Positions 1 to 6,299 of a DNA stretch of 39,740 nt are shown in pieces. The notes below the pieces were generated by a model. It was given only the letters and a program-made list of their open reading frames with translations, was not told the DNA's origin and did no database searches. Within the stretch, counting starts at the first letter, position 1. Each line of letters begins with the position of its first letter. The translations under genes were made by a program, and so were the position numbers. Source of the stretch: Chloroflexota bacterium (lineage in GTDB: Bacteria > Chloroflexota > Anaerolineae > UBA1429); the NCBI GenBank assembly GCA_012841405.1, contig DUUT01000127.1, forward strand, positions 1-39,740, given 5' to 3'.

Positions 1-206
1 CACATCGACCCGTTCGAGGGTACTGAGAGGGAACCGCTCATAGGTGCGGCGCGCAGCCCGCACGCCTGACGATCCGTGAGCAAGCACAGAGCGAGGAACC
101 GCGTCACTCCGTAGGTTCCTGGCAACGAGGGGCATCGGTGTGCCTCCCCTACCATCGTAGGAGCCAGTACTGAGGCACACCCAAGAGGAATCAGTGGCAC
201 ATCTAG
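1..206. other. Intergenic edge with a long inverted repeat
   Basis: I see no convincing gene in this edge segment. A 9-bp perfect inverted repeat (GTGTGCCTC at 138-146, GAGGCACAC at 172-180) encloses a smaller hairpin (CCTAC at 148-152, GTAGG at 157-161). It lies about 27 bp past the 3' end of the minus-strand tRNA, so it could be a processing or termination structure for that transcript, but no T-run follows on either strand. Confidence 0.5.
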
Positions 207-279
207 CGCGCCCAGCAGGGGTCGAACCTGCAACCTACGGATTCGAAGTCCGGCACTCTATCCATTGAGCTATGGGCGC
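207..279 (-). tRNA. tRNA-Arg (anticodon TCG)
   Basis: Read on the minus strand, this 73-nt segment folds as a complete cloverleaf. The acceptor stem is GCGCCCA with TGGGCGC, the anticodon loop is CTTCGAA with anticodon TCG (reads CGA and related arginine codons), and the T arm is GCAGG-TTCGACC-CCTGC. The discriminator base is G and the CCA end is not encoded (CTA follows). A strong promoter lies upstream at 310-337, so this is a single-gene transcript as far as the window shows. The insertion sequence begins about 100 bp upstream of the tRNA 5' end. Confidence 0.97.
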
Positions 280-309
280 GGATGGCTCGAATTCCTTCGA
301 GCAGACACC

Positions 310-337
310 ATTCTAGCCCACCCCCCACGCCTGTCAA
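310..337 (-). promoter_or_regulatory. Promoter of tRNA-Arg
   Basis: On the minus strand, TTGACA (332-337) and TAGAAT (310-315) are separated by 16 bp. The predicted start site is about 24 bp before the tRNA 5' end. The match to a housekeeping sigma-70 promoter is close to ideal, as expected for a tRNA gene. Confidence 0.85.
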
Positions 338-379
338 GTGCCCTCGCCGTGGTACGATTTTGCACGCTTTCGCCCCGCG

Positions 380-409
380 TGTCACTTCAAATGATAATCT
401 TACTCTGGG
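380..409 (+). repeat. IS left terminal inverted repeat (outer copy)
   Basis: This copy matches the reverse complement of 1681-1708 in TGT, CTTCA and the 15-bp block ATAATCTTACTCTGG. An inner partial copy with core ATAATCTAAC lies at 429-438, and the transposase stop codon (434-436) falls inside it. Confidence 0.85.
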
Positions 410-433
410 GGTGTGGTTCGGTCAGATGATAAT

Positions 434-1639
434 CTAACCCATGCCCTCCTCCTCTCTGTTGGGATCATGGGCCAAAGCGTAGAGGCGCGCGAGGTGGGCG
501 TGGATCTCGCGGCGTAAGGCCAGGGGGTTGGTGAGCGCGTAGATGGCGGCCAGATCCTCCGCCGCCTGCGGGCTGAGCACCCCACTGCGCAGGAGGCGCG
601 CGTAGGGGCTGGCGGCGACGTCGTGGCGCCGCTGGACCCGCGGTGCCCCCGTGGGGGTCTGGGTGTAGGTCTTGGCCGTCTGCCGCAGCACCGGCTGGAA
701 GAGGTTGTAGTACACCCAACTGGCGGTGTAGATCGCGTTGAGCAGCTGGCACTGGGCGGGCGTCGTCAGGCGGAGGTCCCCCAGCAAGGCCCGCACCAGG
801 GTGGCATTCTTCTGCTCCACGAAGCGGTTGTCGTTCTTCTGCCAGGGGCGCGAGCGCGTCAGCTGTACGCCGGGCACGCGGGCGCCAAAGTGGGCCAGCA
901 GCGGGCGGTTGAGGAACTCGGCGCCGTTGTCGGGGTGGATGGCGCGGATGGGGAAGGGGCAGCGCGCCACCACCTGGTCGAAGGCGGCGATCATGGCGCG
1001 GTGGGAGCGCCCCAGGACGGCCACGCGCTCGCTCCACCCGGTGGCCACATCAACCCACTGCAAGGTACAGACATAGTCGGCGCGCGGCACGGGGCCGCCG
1101 TGGTGCACGAGATCGACCTCAAAGCACCCCGGTGCGCTCAGGTCCCAGGGCAGACGTCCGGCGGGGATCTGCGCCATCAGGCCGCGGGAGGCCCGTCCCC
1201 GACGCTGGGGCAGACGCGGCTGATCCTGGCGTAGGCGGCGCAGCACCCGGTAGACGGTGGAGACGCTGAGCGCTGCCAGTTCCTCCCGCAGCGTCGGCGT
1301 CAGCTCGAGCACCCCAAAGCGCGCCAGGTGCGCCGCGGTCTCGGCCAGGGCGGGCTGCAGCCGCTCGGCACAGATCCAGTCCAGGGCCTCGGCCACGACG
1401 GCCACGGCGTGCAGCGCCTGGCCGGAGTAGTGCGGGCCGCGCTGCCGGGTGCGGGGCTTGCGGATGGGGCCAGGGCGGTTCAGCAGGCGGTAGAGGTACT
1501 TGCGGTGGAGGCCGGTGACGGCCTCCGCCTCGTCCAGGAGCGCGGCGCGCTTGGCGCGATTGGCGCCCTCGTAGCGCTGGTGCAGGATACGCAGGTACTT
1601 GTAGCGTTCGTCCACGGTCATCGACTCGTTTCCGGGCAT
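434..1639 (-). CDS. DDE (rve-type) transposase
   Basis: A 401-residue transposase with an N-terminal helix-turn-helix region (about residues 8-60), a second DNA-binding-like segment (about 110-140), and an integrase-core catalytic domain (about 165-330). The catalytic triad reads as Asp176 (EVDLVHH), Asp237 (HPDNGAEF) and Glu275 (RFVEQKN), spacing typical of the RNase H-fold DDE family. I start it at ATG 1637-1639 because GGAGGG lies five bases upstream. Reading further upstream would run through the terminal repeats and out of the element. The frame is intact and the triad complete, so the enzyme may be active. The stop codon sits inside the left inner repeat. No second ORF for an ATPase helper is present. 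Confidence 0.92.
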   Translation of the reverse strand: MPGNESMTVDERYKYLRILHQRYEGANRAKRAALLDEAEAVTGLHRKYLYRLLNRPGPIRKPRTRQRGPHYSGQALHAVAVVAEALDWICAERLQPALAETAAHLARFGVLELTPTLREELAALSVSTVYRVLRRLRQDQPRLPQRRGRASRGLMAQIPAGRLPWDLSAPGCFEVDLVHHGGPVPRADYVCTLQWVDVATGWSERVAVLGRSHRAMIAAFDQVVARCPFPIRAIHPDNGAEFLNRPLLAHFGARVPGVQLTRSRPWQKNDNRFVEQKNATLVRALLGDLRLTTPAQCQLLNAIYTASWVYYNLFQPVLRQTAKTYTQTPTGAPRVQRRHDVAASPYARLLRSGVLSPQAAEDLAAIYALTNPLALRREIHAHLARLYALAHDPNREEEGMG

Positions 1640-1647
1640 GGTCCCTC

Positions 1648-1708
1648 CGGGTAAGATTATCAAATGAAGGAACCATCCCGCCAGAGTAAGATTATACGTG
1701 AAGGAACA
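1648..1708 (-). repeat. IS right end: two tandem copies of the terminal repeat
   Basis: The outer copy is 1681-1708 and the inner copy about 1648-1676. Both read, on the minus strand, TTCCTTCA then ATAATCTTAC. The inner copy abuts the Shine-Dalgarno sequence of the transposase gene. A TATAAT hexamer lies in the outer copy and GATAAT in the inner one, so transposase binding to its ends could also repress its own promoter (inference). Confidence 0.8.
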
Positions 1709-1711
1709 CGC

Positions 1712-2238
1712 CCCGTATACATAGGAGCCGAGTTGTGCTATAATCGATGATATCCGACGCCGCGGGGGGATTCCCACGACAGGCGTTCGGACGGTCAGGG
1801 CCCGTCGTTCGTCTGACCCAACCTCCTGTCTCCGCCTCACATCCTCGCGTCGACGGCCTCTCCGACCTTGGTGTGATCAGAGAGGCACTCTCGCACCCGG
1901 TGTAGTATCCCGCAACGATACGGCATCGCGATCTGGGGCATCCGTTCGCGCGATCCACCACAACCCCCGGTTCACCATCCCCCATCCAGAACCCATCACG
2001 ACAGGTCGCGCCGTATGATCCGGCAGCCCGCATCGCGCCACACTCGCGTCGGTCGACACCTCATCCCTCCTCCACTCGTCTTCCTGCAACGCTATCGTCG
2101 CAACGATCCTCCACGGTAGCGCACCACAGATCATCCCACTGGGGCCGTGAGGAACCCTGCGCATGGCGCTGGGCCTCACGCTAACCGTCCGCGCACACGC
2201 GCACCGGGTCCGCCTGTTCGCAAAAGAGGTGATGCGCT
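1712..2238. other. Gene-free spacer right of the IS
   Basis: I find no coding region with a plausible start or family match here. The only clear signal is the extended -10 element at 1736-1744 near the IS boundary. If that promoter drives the hydrolase gene, the 5' leader would be almost 490 nt. Part of the spacer may be the remains of sequence displaced by the insertion. Confidence 0.4.
1736..1744 (+). promoter_or_regulatory. Extended -10 promoter element next to the IS
   Basis: TGC followed directly by TATAAT is a perfect extended -10 hexamer. No good -35 is visible at the expected position (about 1716-1721). That position is only 5-10 bp outside the IS right end, so the insertion may have altered the original -35 region. 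It points toward the hydrolase gene. Confidence 0.5.
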
Positions 2239-3735
2239 ATGCGATGGTCACGGGTCATGGGCATCGTGTACCTGGCACTGATCGTCTCCGCCTTCCCTTC
2301 GCCGAATGCACAAGCACCGGATCCGGGCCAACGAGGGCTATACGCCACCGGCGCCTTTTCCATCACCACCACCAACCCCGAGACCGGCAGCACGATTGAC
2401 GCTGTGATCTATTACCCCGCGTCAGGCGACGCCATCGATCCTGCCGGAGCACCGTATGCCGCCATCGTCTTTGCGCATGGCTTTATGGCCAGCCCGAGCA
2501 GTTACCCGGGCAATGCCGACCATCTGGCAAGCTGGGGCTATATCGTCGCGCTTCCCGATCTCCCCGAGAACGATACCGAGGTTCGCCAATCGGACGCGCG
2601 CCACATGTTCTCCTATCTCGAGCGTGCCAACAGCGATGTGGCCTCGCCCCTCTATGGCATGATCAATCCGGCACGTCTGGGCGTGACGGGCCACTCCCTC
2701 GGCGGGTTGACCGCAATGATCCTCGCCGCGCGCGACCCACGGGTGCGCGCCGCCGTGGCCCTCGACCCCACGAACGCCCACTCCATCATCGGCGCCGAGC
2801 CTTGGGACTATGCCGCCGAGGCGCCCAACACCACTGCGCCGCTCCTGGTGCTCGGCGCGCCATCGCAGTTGTGCAACGCCGAGGCTGGCTACAACGCCAT
2901 GTACGACAGCGTCGGATCAGTACATCGTACCAAGCTCGTCATCGCCGGGGCCAGCCACTGCGATTTCATGGATACCGATAGCCAGCTCCATATCTTTGGC
3001 TGTAACCTGTTCTGTGGTGGCTCGTATGCCACAGCACGGGTGACCCTCGTCGAGCGCTACACCACCGCATGGTTCAACTACTACCTGCGCGGCCAAACGG
3101 AATACTATGACTATCTCTATGGCGGCGCCGCCCAGGAGGATGTGAGCGCAGGGCGCATTAGCGAGCGCAGCGTGCGCTCGGCCCCGCGGAACGTGTCCGC
3201 TGCCCCAGAGGGCGCGGCTATCCGCATACGCTGGACCCCTGCGGACTATGCCGTCATCGCCGGGTACAACGTGTACCGGGCGACGCAGAGCGGCCAATCG
3301 CCAGCGTCGCCGTACGCCCAGATCGGTCATGAGGGATCGTATCTCGACACTGCCGTCACCGCCGGGCAGCGCTACTACTACACCGTGCGTAGCCGCGACG
3401 CCGCCGGCCACGCGCACGCGGCGTCGGAGGAGGTGAGCGCCGTCGCCTCAGGGGTCGAACCGCCAGCCACAGATGTGCCCCAGGCGACCGCCACCACCGC
3501 ACCACAGGCCACCCCTACCTCTACTACGACAAGCCAAGCGACCGTCACCACTACGCCACAGGCCACCCCTACCTCCACCACGACGCCCCAGGCAACGCCC
3601 CCCAGCACGCCGGACGGTCCCACAGAGACCCCACTACTCACCATGACGCCCACATCGCAGCCAACGGTAGCACTGACGATCACACCGCCGACAGAGCAAG
3701 GATCACGGACCTATCTGCCGCTCCTCAGCCGCTAA
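2239..3735 (+). CDS. Secreted alpha/beta hydrolase with FN3 domain
   Basis: A 498-residue exported esterase-like protein. Residues 1-25 form a signal peptide. Residues about 30-290 form a dienelactone-hydrolase/cutinase-like fold with HGF oxyanion motif at 80-82, nucleophile elbow GHSLGG (Ser153), Asp176 (ALDPTN) and His240 (ASHCDF). Cys212, Cys241, Cys255 and Cys259 could form disulfides. A fibronectin type III domain follows (about 314-404), then a Thr/Pro/Gln-rich linker containing an 18-residue tandem repeat, and the C-terminus YLPLLSR. The fold resembles chlorophyllase and polyester-hydrolase relatives; the substrate cannot be told from sequence. The start is ATG 2239, with GAGGTG about 8 bp upstream. 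Only 30 bp separate it from the ligase gene, so it may be the first gene of the lipid-type operon. Confidence 0.85.
   Translation: MRWSRVMGIVYLALIVSAFPSPNAQAPDPGQRGLYATGAFSITTTNPETGSTIDAVIYYPASGDAIDPAGAPYAAIVFAHGFMASPSSYPGNADHLASWGYIVALPDLPENDTEVRQSDARHMFSYLERANSDVASPLYGMINPARLGVTGHSLGGLTAMILAARDPRVRAAVALDPTNAHSIIGAEPWDYAAEAPNTTAPLLVLGAPSQLCNAEAGYNAMYDSVGSVHRTKLVIAGASHCDFMDTDSQLHIFGCNLFCGGSYATARVTLVERYTTAWFNYYLRGQTEYYDYLYGGAAQEDVSAGRISERSVRSAPRNVSAAPEGAAIRIRWTPADYAVIAGYNVYRATQSGQSPASPYAQIGHEGSYLDTAVTAGQRYYYTVRSRDAAGHAHAASEEVSAVASGVEPPATDVPQATATTAPQATPTSTTTSQATVTTTPQATPTSTTTPQATPPSTPDGPTETPLLTMTPTSQPTVALTITPPTEQGSRTYLPLLSR
3502..3609 (+). repeat. 54-bp tandem repeat in hydrolase linker
   Basis: Two imperfect 54-bp units (starting at 3502 and 3556) encode the Thr/Pro linker unit PQATPTSTTT. 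The repeat keeps frame, so copy-number change would lengthen or shorten the linker without disrupting the protein. Confidence 0.8.
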
Positions 3736-3765
3736 CCGGCTGACCTGCACAGAGAGGGAGAACGA

Positions 3766-5484
3766 ATGAGCGAGTTCTTGTTGACCGGTGTCACCACCCT
3801 GGATCAGGCACTGGATCGCATCGTGAGCACCTTCCCCGAGCGGAAGGCACTCGTACATGGTGATACGGAGGTGAGCTACCGCGAGTTGGGGGAAAGGATC
3901 CATGCCCTCGCCGCGGGGCTGCGACGCCAAGGCCTCACCAAGGGAGATCGCGTGGCGATCATCCTGCCCAACTGCTTCGAGTTCGTCTATGCCTTTTTCG
4001 CCGTCGGCAAGGCCGGGGGGACGATCGTCCCCATCAACCCGATGCTGCGCGAGCGTGAACTGGCGCACATCCTCAATGATGCCGAGGTCGCCGTGGCGAT
4101 CGTGGCGCCAGAGGTGTGGGGCAACGACGTCGTGAGGACCCTCGAGCGGCTGCGCCCCGAGCTACCCCACCTGCGAAACATCATCGTCCATGGCGACGCC
4201 CGCGGCGCCGATGCCCTCTCACTAGCCGAGGTCATCGCCTCCGGCGCGGGCGAGACGGTACAGGGGATCGCCGCTCCGGACGACATCTTTGGCCTCATCT
4301 ACACCTCTGGCACCACCGGCACCCCCAAGGGCGCCATCCACGCCCAGCCCACCGTGCTGGCCCCGATCCTCGCAGCGGAGCGCTTGCGCCAGACCCTCTT
4401 TGAACGCCCCTCACTGCGCCAGATGGCGCAGCTCGCTCGTACCATGTCGTGCTCAGCGGGGCGCTTTATGCGCTATGCCGGCAAACCCCAAACGCTCCTC
4501 TCCCCCTCCCCATTCCACGCCATGGCGGGCTATGGCGCCGTGCTGAACGCCATCATGTTTGGCTTTCGCTTTGTCATCGTCGAGCGCTTCCATCCCGTGC
4601 GCATCCTCGAGTTGGTGGAGCAACAGCGCGTGAACGTGCTTGTCGGTGCCCCCACCATGTTCGCCATGATGATGGCCCTCCCGGACTTTGACAGGTATGA
4701 CCTCTCCTCCCTGCTCTACTGCACCATGAGCCTGGCGCCTGCGCCGTCGCCCCTCGTGCGCCAGGTGCGACAGCGCTTTGGCTGCCCCGTGATGATCGCC
4801 TTCGGCGCCACCGAAATCTCGGGGCCCGCGCTGATCACGCGCATGGATGACCCGGATGAGATGCAGGTGGCATCCGTGGGCCGCGCGACCTCTGACGCCA
4901 CCATCAAGATCGTCGATGAGCAGCGCCGCGAGCTGCCCCCCGGGCAGGTCGGTGAGCTCGCCTGCCGCATGGATTCCATCATGCTCGGCTACTACAAGGC
5001 CCCCGAGGCCACCGCCGAGGCCACCGCCGAGGCCATCGACGCCGACGGCTGGTACTACACCGGCGACCTCGCCACCATCGACGAGCGCGGCTACGTGCGC
5101 ATCGTCGGCCGCAAGAAGGACATGATCATCCGCGGCGGCCAGAACATCTTCCCCGCCGAGATCGAAACCTTCCTCCAATCCCACCCCAAGATCCAACTCG
5201 CCGCCGTCGTCGGCGTCCCCGACGCCCTCAGCGGCGAGGCCGTCTGGGCCTTCGTCCTCCCCAAGCCCGGCCTCTCCCTCAGCCCCCAGGAGGTCCTCGA
5301 CCACTGCCGCGGCCAGGTCGTGCCCTACAAGGTGCCCAGCGTCGTGCGCATCGTCTCCGAGCTGCCCATGACCGCCACCGCCAAGGTGCAGAAATTCCGC
5401 CTCCGTGAGATGGCCATCGCCGAGCTCCGTACCCAGGGCGTCGCCCTCCCTGAGGAAGAGTTTTTCATAGGAGCTGATCAGTGA
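3766..5484 (+). CDS. AMP-forming acyl-CoA/acyl-ACP ligase
   Basis: A 572-residue member of the ANL superfamily, which activates a carboxylic acid as acyl-AMP and passes it to CoA or a carrier-protein thiol. The AMP-binding P-loop YTSGTTGTPKG is at 179-189. The adenylation/hinge region GWYYTGDLATIDERGYVR and GRKKDMIIRGGQNIFPAEIE are intact, and the catalytic lysine is in the C-terminal TATAKVQKFRLRE motif. It is most like fatty-acid or cyclohexanecarboxylate ligases. ATG 3766 follows AGAGGGAG. The stop overlaps the GTG of the ABC ATPase, implying translational coupling. The acyl carrier protein gene downstream makes loading of ACP as plausible as CoA (inference). A 12-bp unit (gaggccaccgcc) occurs twice at 5005-5028, followed by a diverged third copy, and encodes EATAEATAEAID in a surface loop. 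Confidence 0.9.
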   Translation: MSEFLLTGVTTLDQALDRIVSTFPERKALVHGDTEVSYRELGERIHALAAGLRRQGLTKGDRVAIILPNCFEFVYAFFAVGKAGGTIVPINPMLRERELAHILNDAEVAVAIVAPEVWGNDVVRTLERLRPELPHLRNIIVHGDARGADALSLAEVIASGAGETVQGIAAPDDIFGLIYTSGTTGTPKGAIHAQPTVLAPILAAERLRQTLFERPSLRQMAQLARTMSCSAGRFMRYAGKPQTLLSPSPFHAMAGYGAVLNAIMFGFRFVIVERFHPVRILELVEQQRVNVLVGAPTMFAMMMALPDFDRYDLSSLLYCTMSLAPAPSPLVRQVRQRFGCPVMIAFGATEISGPALITRMDDPDEMQVASVGRATSDATIKIVDEQRRELPPGQVGELACRMDSIMLGYYKAPEATAEATAEAIDADGWYYTGDLATIDERGYVRIVGRKKDMIIRGGQNIFPAEIETFLQSHPKIQLAAVVGVPDALSGEAVWAFVLPKPGLSLSPQEVLDHCRGQVVPYKVPSVVRIVSELPMTATAKVQKFRLREMAIAELRTQGVALPEEEFFIGADQ

Positions 5485-6299
5485 GCACACCAATTGCGCG
5501 CATCAGAGCCCGGCAGGCAAGCCACCGTGAGGCGGCCGCCGCCACACGCGACGCGATCCTCATCGCCAAGGGCCTGAAAAAGACCTACACCATGGGCGAG
5601 CATACGGTTCAGGCCCTCGCCGGTGTAGATTTTTATGTCGAGAAGGGCGACTTTGTGGCCATCATGGGGCCGTCGGGCAGCGGCAAATCCACCCTGCTCC
5701 ACATCCTGGGTGGCCTCGACAAGCCCTCGGCCGGGGAGCTCGTGCTCAGCGGGCAGGCGCTCGCTTCCATGAGCGACGATCAGATCACCCTGGCACGGCG
5801 GCATAACGTCGGGTTCGTGTTCCAGTTCTTTAACCTGCTGCCGACGCTGACCGCCGAGGAGAATGTCGCCTTGCCGCCCATCATTGACGGCCAAGACCTC
5901 CGCCAGCACCACGAGCGCATCCTCTACCTCATGGACCTCGTGGGCCTGGGAGATCGTCGCACCCACAAGCCTGACCAACTCTCGGGCGGTGAGCAGCAGC
6001 GCGTCTCCATCGCCCGGGCCCTCGTCACCCAGCCCTCCATCGTCCTGGCCGACGAACCGACGGGTAACCTCGACTCCAAGACGGGTCGAGCGATCATGGA
6101 GCTGCTCCGCAAGTCCTGCGACGAGCTGGAGCAGACCATCGTCATGGTAACCCATGACCCACGGGCTGCCGCCTATGCCAACCGTACCGTGTTCCTCGGC
6201 GACGGCCTCATCACCGGCGAGGCGCGAGCCAACGGCGCCGTCGATCCCGACGAGCGCCTTCGCGTCATCCTTGAAGCGATGGAGCGCTACCGACTGTGA
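5481..6299 (+). CDS. ABC transporter ATP-binding protein (LolD/MacB type)
   Basis: A 272-residue ATPase subunit. Walker A is GPSGSGKST (63-71), the Q-loop glutamine is Gln115, the signature is LSGGEQQR (167-174), Walker B ends in ADEP (190-193), and the switch histidine is His225. The segment DEPTGNLDSKTG is typical of the MacB/LolD/FtsE class, which powers mechanotransmission-type exporters rather than importers. The first 25 residues are an extra N-terminal tail before the conserved domain. It begins at GTG 5481, overlapping the ligase stop, and its own stop overlaps the permease GTG, so the three genes are coupled. It should pair with the permease that follows. Confidence 0.95.
   Translation: MSTPIARIRARQASHREAAAATRDAILIAKGLKKTYTMGEHTVQALAGVDFYVEKGDFVAIMGPSGSGKSTLLHILGGLDKPSAGELVLSGQALASMSDDQITLARRHNVGFVFQFFNLLPTLTAEENVALPPIIDGQDLRQHHERILYLMDLVGLGDRRTHKPDQLSGGEQQRVSIARALVTQPSIVLADEPTGNLDSKTGRAIMELLRKSCDELEQTIVMVTHDPRAAAYANRTVFLGDGLITGEARANGAVDPDERLRVILEAMERYRL

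Larger units (their letters stand above)
378..1711 (-). mobile_element. Insertion sequence with duplicated terminal repeats
   Basis: A single-transposase element of about 1.33 kb. The left end (from about 380) and the right end (to about 1708) are inverted copies of a roughly 28-bp repeat: TGT..CTTCA, a variable 3-4 bp, then ATAATCTTACTCTGG. Each end holds a second, inner copy of the ATAATCT(T/A)AC core, at 429-438 on the left and 1651-1660 on the right, 35 bp inward of the outer core in both cases. CGCCCCG occurs at 371-377 and 1709-1715, a candidate 7-bp target duplication, though the left copy sits 2 bp away from the best-aligned end, so exact boundaries are uncertain. The family is not certain. 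An rve-type DDE transposase without an IstB-like partner suggests an ISNCY/IS1202-like or IS481-like element. Confidence 0.85.

Noticed and set aside
1-69. Open frame at the left edge as the end of a gene
   Set aside because: Only 22 codons to a stop, with no motif. It cannot be supported as a gene fragment.
1640-1840. N-terminal extension of the transposase
   Set aside because: It would cross both right-end repeats and leave the element. GGAGGG sets the start at 1639.
4453-5493. 346-residue antisense frame over the ligase gene
   Set aside because: Repetitive His/Gly/Asp-rich translation produced by codon bias of the opposite strand.
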